Origin: Opitutaceae bacterium UBA6669
GTDB taxonomy: Bacteria; Verrucomicrobiota; Verrucomicrobiia; Opitutales; Opitutaceae
Assembly (NCBI GenBank): GCA_002455175.1
Contig: DKKJ01000146.1
Span: 1,424 to 6,513 of the forward strand
DNA: 5,090 nt
Direction: 5' to 3'
The notes beneath the pieces are model-generated. The model was not told the DNA's origin. It was given only the letters and a program-made list of their open reading frames with translations, and searched no databases. The position numbers and the translations under genes were made by a program. Shown here one piece after another: positions 1-5,090 of this stretch. Positions within the stretch are counted from its first letter, which is position 1, and each line of letters opens with the position of its first letter.

Positions 1-511
1 CATCACGATGCTCCAACGCTGCGATGGCCTCCGGCGTTCCGATCCAAACGATTTTGAGGAGCCGCTGCGTCGTCCAGTCTTTTGCCAACCCGCGCGGCCG
101 TCGGCCTGCGAGTCGCGTGTAAAAGCCCATCACCGCCGCATCTTCGTCGACCAAAATCCCGGCATCCGTGTACAACGCGACGTGGAACCCCCAGCTTCGA
201 CCGAGAGCCATCACCTCTCTGCCCGCTTCCGGCTCCAGAAAATCCTGATGGAGCACGAGGGAACGATCCACGCGGGTGACGTCACCCCCTTGCGCGGCCA
301 CTAACCACTGCACTCCCGGAACCCGCTCCGCAAAGGGCCGAAGGGTCTCATAGTGTCGACCGGAAGCGAGCACCAGTTCCACACCTCGGTTTCGCAGCCG
401 CTGAAGCGCCGCCGTATTGGCACCACTCACTTCCAGGTTGAGCCCGACGAGCGTCCCATCGACATCGATCGCCGCAAGGCGGATGTTTTCATTAAATACC
501 GGCCTGACCAT
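1..511 (-). CDS. Cof-type HAD-superfamily hydrolase, N-terminal part (gene runs off the left edge)
   Basis: Reading the minus strand from ATG at 511 gives 170 uninterrupted codons to the window edge. Motif I is visible as D16-V-D18-G-T-L, the HAD nucleophile and acid/base aspartates. Motif II is LASGRHY with S50, and residues 29-43 form the usual helix between them. Residues from about 80 onward look like the alpha/beta C2 cap of Cof/sugar-phosphatase enzymes, including the KIVWIG strand near residue 153. Motifs III (Lys) and IV (GDxxND) would lie beyond the window. Family members are cytosolic Mg-dependent phosphatases of sugar phosphates, nucleotides or cofactors such as FMN or PLP; the substrate cannot be told here. 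The start is well fixed because an in-frame TAA lies two codons upstream (515-517). The purine run AAGGG directly abuts the ATG, too close for a normal ribosome site. The usual NGA after motif II reads QGG (Q74-G-G76), a small deviation. The gene diverges from the nuclease gene at 709. Confidence 0.87.
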   Translation of the reverse strand, partial: MVRPVFNENIRLAAIDVDGTLVGLNLEVSGANTAALQRLRNRGVELVLASGRHYETLRPFAERVPGVQWLVAAQGGDVTRVDRSLVLHQDFLEPEAGREVMALGRSWGFHVALYTDAGILVDEDAAVMGFYTRLAGRRPRGLAKDWTTQRLLKIVWIGTPEAIAALEHRD

Positions 512-708
512 CCCTTACCAAGCCGTTCATCTCACGACGCGAGTCAATCCTCGTCTCTACGAGGTGTGACCGGACGACTCGATTGATTGCCCAGCCTCCG
601 GCGCCACGCCATCGGACTGCGAAAACCCATCCAATCGCCAACGTTTCCCGCTTCCTTCTTTTCAACCGCGTCGGCTTCGCGTGGAGTGGTCTTCCGCATT
701 GGCGCCTC
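512..708. other. Divergent intergenic region between HAD hydrolase and nuclease genes
   Basis: These 197 bases separate two start codons facing opposite ways, so promoters for both genes are expected here. I could not pick out a convincing -35/-10 pair on either strand. On the minus strand a TTGACT occurs at 542-547 but has no TATAAT-like partner at proper spacing. The one clear structure is a short perfect hairpin at 549-564. A plus-strand reading frame crosses part of the region (from ATG 583), but its peptide does not resemble the start of any nuclease of this family. No ribosome site is evident before 709; the nearest GGAG (683-686) is about 22 bases away. Confidence 0.6.
549..564. repeat. 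Short perfect inverted repeat (6-bp stem, 4-base loop)
   Basis: CCTCGT at 549-554 and ACGAGG at 559-564 are exact reverse complements around the loop CTCT. An outer TCAAT (544-548) could also pair with ATTGA (582-586). No T-tract follows on either strand, so it is not a rho-independent terminator. It could be an operator half-site pair or a 5' leader hairpin for either divergent gene, or chance. Confidence 0.4.
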
Positions 709-1947
709 ATGCTCCGTTTCCTTCATACTGCAGACTGGCAACTCGGCGCCCGTTTTTCCCAATTCGGCAGCCAAGGAACTCCGCTACGTGCTGCCCGGCT
801 CACGACGTTGCAGCGTGCGCTCGACTACGCCCAAACCCACGCCCTGGATGCTTTCCTCATCGCGGGTGACCTCTTCGAAGACAACCATGTCGACGACAGC
901 TTGGTGGTTTCCGTCGTCGATCTTTTTGCAAACTTCAGCCGCGTTCCGATTTTTATTCTGCCAGGGAACCACGATCCCTTCACGGGACCGGATTGCGTCT
1001 GGCAACGGAAGTCCTGGCGCAAGATCGCCCCTCACGTTCGCGTGTTCACCGAACCTGGCACCCACCCCCTCTCCGCCGACGCGTTTTTGGTCGCCTCTCC
1101 GCTCCGGCAAAAACGGTCCATGGTCGATCCCAGCCTTGCGCTCGTCGCCCTCGCCGCCGCCCTACCGGCATCAGCCATCAAGATCGGCCTGACGCACGGA
1201 GCCCTGGCCATTGAGGGGAAGCATCAACCCAACGACTTTCCGATCTCTTTGCAGGCAGCGTCACGCGCCGGACTCGACTACCTAGGCGTGGGACATTGGC
1301 ATAACTGGCTCGTGGATACCGACGGAGGCCGTATCATCATGCCGGGTACGCCAGAACCGGACCGATTTGGCCACGACCAGGCAGGGATGGGCGCGTTGGT
1401 GGAAATCGCGCAGCCTGGTCAAAAGCCACACGTGACGGCAATTCCCTTTGCCACCTTGTCGTGGCAGACCTTGACCTTCGATCTCCAAAACGAAGCTGCC
1501 GCCCGCGCTGCGTTGGACTCCTTTCTCGCCGCCTACCGGTCGCATCCAGATAAAGCAGTGCTGCGGATCACGCTGACGGGTTCCTCCTCCGCGCAGCACT
1601 TGGCGACGCTCCAGGAAGAGCTTTCTACACGCCTCGCGCCCTTTCTCGTCGGACAACTCGTGGACGATACGCGCCTGGAGCTCTCGCCGGTGGAATTGGA
1701 AGCCCTGCACCAACGGCACCCGCTGCTCTCCCAGATTTTCGCCGACATTGATCAGCTGGAGCGTTTCGCCACGGGTCAAAACGCCGGCTCCGTCAGCATC
1801 GCTCGCCCCACGGATTCCGCGCTGAGCCTAGCCGAAGCTCAAGCGCTACTGGGTTCTTCGCGGATCGAACTCGCGCAACTCACCCGCGCCGATTTTGTTT
1901 TCCTACGACAAACGCTCCTTCGTCAGCTTCAGGAGGTTTCGGCATGA
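709..1947 (+). CDS. SbcD/Mre11-like metallophosphoesterase (DNA repair exonuclease subunit)
   Basis: The 412-residue protein has the ordered motifs of the SbcD/Mre11 (COG0420-type) calcineurin-like phosphoesterases. These are HTADWQ (D9, Q11), GDLFE (D54), GNHD (N87, H88), LTHG (H163) and GHWH (H196, H198), followed by PGTPEPDRFG (212-221). In known relatives these residues bind two Mn ions and cleave DNA phosphodiester bonds at ends or hairpins. Residues from about 225 to 325 look like the capping domain, and the helical tail (about 325-412) is where Mre11 proteins bind Rad50. Length is close to E. coli SbcD (about 400). The start was set at ATG 709 because homologues begin with a few residues before LHTADW; an ATG at 583 would add 42 residues without family character. 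The gene ends in an ATGA overlap with the ATPase gene, so the products are probably made together as a cytosolic complex. The oddity is Q11 where classical SbcD/Mre11 has a metal-binding His. Alternatives are a YhaO-like branch of the same family; a plain phosphodiesterase is unlikely given its neighbour. Confidence 0.92.
   Translation: MLRFLHTADWQLGARFSQFGSQGTPLRAARLTTLQRALDYAQTHALDAFLIAGDLFEDNHVDDSLVVSVVDLFANFSRVPIFILPGNHDPFTGPDCVWQRKSWRKIAPHVRVFTEPGTHPLSADAFLVASPLRQKRSMVDPSLALVALAAALPASAIKIGLTHGALAIEGKHQPNDFPISLQAASRAGLDYLGVGHWHNWLVDTDGGRIIMPGTPEPDRFGHDQAGMGALVEIAQPGQKPHVTAIPFATLSWQTLTFDLQNEAAARAALDSFLAAYRSHPDKAVLRITLTGSSSAQHLATLQEELSTRLAPFLVGQLVDDTRLELSPVELEALHQRHPLLSQIFADIDQLERFATGQNAGSVSIARPTDSALSLAEAQALLGSSRIELAQLTRADFVFLRQTLLRQLQEVSA
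1931..1936 (+). promoter_or_regulatory. Strong Shine-Dalgarno site for the Rad50-like ATPase gene
   Basis: AGGAGG lies inside the 3' end of the nuclease gene, seven bases before the ATG at 1944. It matches the anti-Shine-Dalgarno consensus fully and fixes the downstream start. It stands out because the other three starts in the window have no well-spaced site. With the ATGA overlap it suggests translational coupling or independent strong loading of the ATPase cistron. Confidence 0.85.
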
Positions 1948-4634
1948 TTTTACTCGCGGTCGAACTGACTCACGTCGGGCGCTTCCGGGAAACCATTCGC
2001 CTCGGCCCCTTCGAGCGAGGGATCACCGTGCTGGCCGCGCCCAATGAGTCTGGAAAATCCACTGTGATGCGAGCGGTGGCGCGGGCACTCTTCGACAAAC
2101 ACACCACCCGCGGTGACGAAATCAAATCGTTGCAGCCCGCCGGCACCGACCTCGCTCCGCGCATCGCCGTGGAGTTTGCCACTCAAGCGGGACGTTTCCG
2201 CATCGAAAAGACCTTCCTCCAATCTCCCCGCAGTCTGCTCCGACAGGAGATTGCCGGCAGTTGGCAAACCGTGGCCGAAGGTGATGGCGCCGATCTCCGG
2301 CTACAGGAACTCTTACAATCCACCCTTCCGGGTCGCGGGGCGACTCGACCGGAGCACTGGGGATTCTTTGGCTTCCTGTGGGCGCGCCAAGGAGAACCGA
2401 CCGCCTGGCCCGCTTTGGATGAGGAAGGTATTGGACAACGGATACGTTCTCAGCTCGCTCGTGTTGAGATCGATCCGGTCATCGAAGCTTTGCGCCAGCA
2501 ACTTTCTCGAGACGCTGACACCATCCTAACCTCAACGGGCCAACCCAAAGCCGGAGGCGCGCTTCGGGTGGCCGAAGACGATCTCGCAGCCATCGAGCAA
2601 GAATTGGCGTCACTGCGCCGGCTGCAAAGTGAACTCGAGGCGTCCCAGCGCACCTATCAGAACGCGCTGCAACAAGTCGCGCTCCTGGAAAAGGAGCACG
2701 AAGACAAGAAGCGGATCGCAAACGAAACTCAGGCTCTCGCTCAAAAAGCGGAAGGCGTGAAACATGAGTTGGAAACGCGCCAAGTAGAGTTCACCACCGC
2801 TCGTGAAAAACTCTCTGCCATCGTCCACGACTACGATCTCCTCCAGCAACGCGCAAAGGATTGCGAGGGCCTGCAGAGCAAACAAGCGTCAGGTCAGGCC
2901 GCCATCGGAGCCGCCGAACACCGTGTAAGCGCTTGCCGCACGCAACGCGAGCAGGCGCAAAGCGCGCGACCCCACCTAGAGAATAAGGTCCAATCGTTGC
3001 GCCAAGCTCTGCAACGAGTGCAAAGCTTGCTTAAATACCGGAGTCTCCTTTCCCAACACCGCGTGCTCCTCCGCCAAACGGAGCAGGCGAGCGAGACTGT
3101 GACCCGTATCCAAAATCTGAGAGCTGAGCTTTCCCGGCTGCCCAACATTACTCCCGCCAAGCTACGCTCGTGGGAGGAGCTAGCAGACCGTTCGCGCTCG
3201 TTGCGGGCACAACTCGACGTCGCAGGTCTGGAAGTCATCCTCACTCCCGATCAAGACAGCGCAATCCAGGTGGCAGAAGCTCTCAAGATTCGGGAAGAAA
3301 TCCTTTCCGCCGGAAAATCAGTCACACTGCGCAGTCCACAGTCGATCGACCTTCTTCTTCCTGGATGGGGACGGGTCGTCATTCACTCCGGCGCGGTCGA
3401 AACGAAAACGTTGTCCAAGGATCTCACTGCGGCTGAGAGCCGGCTGCAGGAAGAGCTCAAGTCGGAAGGGCTGGCTTCGGTGCCTTTGGCGCGTGAGGCC
3501 GTGGCGCGCAGCCAAGAGCTTTCCTCGCTCGTGCGATCCCTGGAAACAGCGCTTAAGCAACAGCTGGAATCACAGCCTTCTCTCGACCTGCTGAAAGATT
3601 CGGCAGCTCGGCTGCTCAGTCGCGCCGACGCGCTGGAAGCCAGCCTAGCGCTCACCCCAGCAGAGCGCGAAATCAGCCAAACGGAGCTGGAGTCTGAGGA
3701 CGCCCGCCTCGCCCAAGCATGTCCCGCCGCTGAAGCTGAACTCGCAGCGCTCGACCAAAAACTAGCCCGACTCCACACCGAAGAACGAGAAGCTGGATCA
3801 GAGCTACAGCGGGTCACCCAGGCACACCACACGCTCTCCCTTACCCTGCAAACCGTGCAGAGCCAAATGGAAGCTTTGAAAGCACGGTATCTGGATGGGT
3901 TGGATGCCGCCCGATCCCGCGCGCAGGTCCATTTCGCAGAGGCGGAGGCTCGCTGGAAAGCGCTCCAGGCGCAACTTCCTCCCGATTTTGAAAAGCTTCC
4001 CGAGCGCAATCGTCGCGCTACATCGGTCCTGCAGCAGGTGGCGAACGAACTCCAGCAGAGGCGCGCGGAACGTGATCAAGCCCAAGGTGCATTGGAATCG
4101 CTCGGGGGCCAGGGTTTGTATTCACGGGAAACCGACTTGGAGGAAAAACGCGTCGAAGCCACGCTCCGTCGCAACGCGGCGCGTCTGCGGGGAACCTCTG
4201 CCCGCATGGGACAACTGTTGATCGATTTCCGAAAGGAAGCTGCCACCCGTTCGGTCCTCCAGCCCTTGGAAGATCGACTGACCTCCACCTTCGCCGAGAT
4301 GAGCGGAGTCCAGCATCGGAAAGTCTTTTTGGACGACTCTCTGCGTATCGTCGGGATTGGTCCGTCTCGAGACAGCACCCATCGCTTCGAAGATCTCTCC
4401 CAAGGAGCCAAAGAACAACTGCTCCTTTGCTTGCGCATCGCCGTGGCCCAAGAGTTGGCGACGAAAGAACCTCAGACCCTCATTCTCGACGACAGTTTAG
4501 TGAACACGGACCCGGCTCGACAAATCCGGATCGGGGAAGGGCTCGCTTCCCTCGCTAAAAACCTGCAGGTTATTGTACTCACCTGTCATTCCGACCGCTA
4601 TCGCGACTTTCAACAAATCAGCCTCTCCCCATAA
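1944..4634 (+). CDS. SbcC/Rad50-like SMC-type ATPase, zinc-hook-less
   Basis: The 896-residue protein is a split ABC ATPase with coiled-coil arms. The N-terminal lobe has Walker A APNESGKST (32-40, K38) and a Rad50-like Q-loop FLWARQGEP (Q149). The first Gln/Glu/Leu-rich coiled-coil region spans about 205-430. A beta-rich, Gly/Pro-containing segment (about 458-490, centred on LLPGWGRVVIHSG) follows, then the second coiled coil (about 490-770). The C-terminal lobe has the ABC signature LSQGAKEQ (818-825), Walker B TLILDD (845-850), D-loop VNTDPAR (853-859) and H-loop VLTCHSD (H882). In relatives, ATP binding closes two such heads and controls the nuclease subunit. The N-terminus LLAVELTHVGRF matches the family's opening strand, and the start is fixed by AGGAGG at 1931-1936. 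It overlaps the nuclease gene by ATGA. Three cysteines in the arms (C307, C331, C593) are isolated and no CxxC exists, so the zinc-hook dimer contact is absent. Walker B ends Asp-Asp rather than Asp-Glu. YhaN-type ATPases are a related alternative; orthology to E. coli SbcC is doubtful. Confidence 0.93.
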   Translation: MILLAVELTHVGRFRETIRLGPFERGITVLAAPNESGKSTVMRAVARALFDKHTTRGDEIKSLQPAGTDLAPRIAVEFATQAGRFRIEKTFLQSPRSLLRQEIAGSWQTVAEGDGADLRLQELLQSTLPGRGATRPEHWGFFGFLWARQGEPTAWPALDEEGIGQRIRSQLARVEIDPVIEALRQQLSRDADTILTSTGQPKAGGALRVAEDDLAAIEQELASLRRLQSELEASQRTYQNALQQVALLEKEHEDKKRIANETQALAQKAEGVKHELETRQVEFTTAREKLSAIVHDYDLLQQRAKDCEGLQSKQASGQAAIGAAEHRVSACRTQREQAQSARPHLENKVQSLRQALQRVQSLLKYRSLLSQHRVLLRQTEQASETVTRIQNLRAELSRLPNITPAKLRSWEELADRSRSLRAQLDVAGLEVILTPDQDSAIQVAEALKIREEILSAGKSVTLRSPQSIDLLLPGWGRVVIHSGAVETKTLSKDLTAAESRLQEELKSEGLASVPLAREAVARSQELSSLVRSLETALKQQLESQPSLDLLKDSAARLLSRADALEASLALTPAEREISQTELESEDARLAQACPAAEAELAALDQKLARLHTEEREAGSELQRVTQAHHTLSLTLQTVQSQMEALKARYLDGLDAARSRAQVHFAEAEARWKALQAQLPPDFEKLPERNRRATSVLQQVANELQQRRAERDQAQGALESLGGQGLYSRETDLEEKRVEATLRRNAARLRGTSARMGQLLIDFRKEAATRSVLQPLEDRLTSTFAEMSGVQHRKVFLDDSLRIVGIGPSRDSTHRFEDLSQGAKEQLLLCLRIAVAQELATKEPQTLILDDSLVNTDPARQIRIGEGLASLAKNLQVIVLTCHSDRYRDFQQISLSP

Positions 4635-4654
4635 TCCCTGTTTCTTCCTCCTCC
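4635..4654 (+). other. Short pyrimidine-rich gap between ATPase and NIPSNAP genes
   Basis: Twenty bases, almost all C and T (TTTCTTCCTCCTCC just before the ATG), separate the ATPase stop from the next start. There is no Shine-Dalgarno sequence, no hairpin and no room for a full promoter. The NIPSNAP gene is therefore either read through from the ATPase gene or has a promoter inside the ATPase 3' end. Confidence 0.55.
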
Positions 4655-5090
4655 ATGTTCTCCTTAAAGTGCCTCCTCCGATTCCTGTCCGCTTTTTCTC
4701 TGACTGCATTTTTAGTCGCTTCTTTCGTGCCGCTGGCCTCAGCGGCTGAAGACTCCCGTGTCTACGAACTGCGTACCTACACCACGCTACCCGGTCGCTA
4801 CGACGCGCTGCTCACGCGTTTTCGTGATCATACGGTGAAACTGTTCGAAAAGCACGGCATGACCAATGTCGGTTACTGGCAGCCGATGGATACCGCCGAT
4901 GGAGCCGGCCAAAAACTGATTTATCTGTTAAGCTATCCTAGCCGAGAAGCCGCCACCGCCTCATGGAAAGCGTTTGGGGCCGATCCCGAGTGGCAGAAAG
5001 TCAAGAAGGCCAGCGAGGAGGACGGAAAGATCGTCGCCAAGGTCGAATCTGTCTTCCTAAAAACCACAGATTTTTCTCCCGCACTGACGG
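4655..5090 (+). CDS. Secreted NIPSNAP-family protein, N-terminal part (gene runs off the right edge)
   Basis: From ATG 4655, 145 codons run open to the window edge. Residues 1-30 form a Sec signal peptide: a short basic start (K5, R9), a hydrophobic core at about 10-27, and a cleavage-like ASA before A31-E32-D33. No lipobox Cys follows, so a soluble exported (periplasmic) protein is likely. The mature part opens with VYELRTYTTLPGRYDALL, the typical first strand and helix of the NIPSNAP dimeric alpha/beta-barrel (ferredoxin-like) fold. It continues with HGMTNVGYW, the LIYLLSYPS strand and SREAATASWKAFGADPEWQKV, which match the usual motif order of one domain. The biochemical role of bacterial exported NIPSNAPs is not established, and no catalytic residues can be named. 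Exported two-domain forms are, from recollection, frequent in Verrucomicrobiota and Planctomycetota, and a second domain may follow outside the window. The start is supported by the signal peptide, not by a ribosome site. Confidence 0.88.
   Translation, partial: MFSLKCLLRFLSAFSLTAFLVASFVPLASAAEDSRVYELRTYTTLPGRYDALLTRFRDHTVKLFEKHGMTNVGYWQPMDTADGAGQKLIYLLSYPSREAATASWKAFGADPEWQKVKKASEEDGKIVAKVESVFLKTTDFSPALT

Noticed and set aside
8..304. Plus-strand open frame of 98 codons at the left edge
   Set aside because: It is antisense to the HAD hydrolase frame, which has clear motifs I and II; the plus-strand peptide is Arg/Pro/His-rich with no recognisable domain.
542..547. TTGACT on the minus strand as a -35 box for the HAD gene
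   Set aside because: No TATAAT-like hexamer occurs 16-18 bases downstream, so a promoter cannot be supported.
583..708. 42-residue N-terminal extension of the nuclease from ATG 583
   Set aside because: The extension lacks family character, no in-frame start lies between 583 and 709, and homologues begin just before the LHTADW motif.
1282..1779. Minus-strand open frame of 165 codons inside the nuclease gene
   Set aside because: It overlies the well-supported metallophosphoesterase reading frame and shows no recognisable motif.
3383..4009. Minus-strand open frame of 208 codons inside the ATPase gene
   Set aside because: Its peptide is a Ser/Arg/Ala-rich shadow of the coiled-coil codons on the other strand, with no domain and no ribosome site.
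4635..4654. Rho-independent terminator after the ATPase gene
   Set aside because: There is no inverted repeat in the gap; the T/C run just precedes the next start codon and has no stem before it.
1..5090. CRISPR arrays, tRNA/rRNA genes, insertion sequences or att sites
   Set aside because: No repeated spacer-like units, RNA-gene signatures, terminal inverted repeats or transposase/integrase frames were seen; coding genes fill nearly all of the window.

Overview
This window is a compact, moderately GC-rich bacterial chromosomal segment with four genes, two of them cut by the window edges. Three points suggest a Verrucomicrobiota or Planctomycetota-like bacterium: a Sec-exported NIPSNAP protein, weak or absent Shine-Dalgarno sites at most starts, and the general codon style. 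This placement is an inference from family recollection; no marker gene is present.

Layout. Positions 1-511 (minus strand) hold the N-terminal 170 codons of a Cof-type HAD-superfamily hydrolase that runs off the left edge. Positions 512-708 are a divergent intergenic region with one short perfect hairpin and no promoter I can support. Positions 709-1947 (plus) encode an SbcD/Mre11-like metallophosphoesterase. Positions 1944-4634 (plus) encode its partner, an SbcC/Rad50-like ABC-class ATPase. The two overlap by ATGA, with a textbook AGGAGG site just before the second start. After a 20-base gap, 4655-5090 (plus) holds the N-terminal 145 codons of a secreted NIPSNAP-family protein that runs off the right edge.

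The central pair is a two-gene DNA end-processing module: nuclease plus ATPase with long coiled coils. It departs from classical SbcCD/Mre11-Rad50 in three visible ways. The nuclease has Gln in place of the metal-binding His of motif I (DWQ instead of DxH). The ATPase has no CxxC zinc hook and instead carries a short beta-rich segment between its two coiled-coil arms. Its Walker B ends in Asp-Asp rather than Asp-Glu. Together these point to a divergent, hookless Rad50-like branch rather than orthologues of E. coli SbcCD. I do not claim a wholly new system: the pair looks like a known broad family with an under-described architecture. The HAD and NIPSNAP genes have no evident functional link to it.
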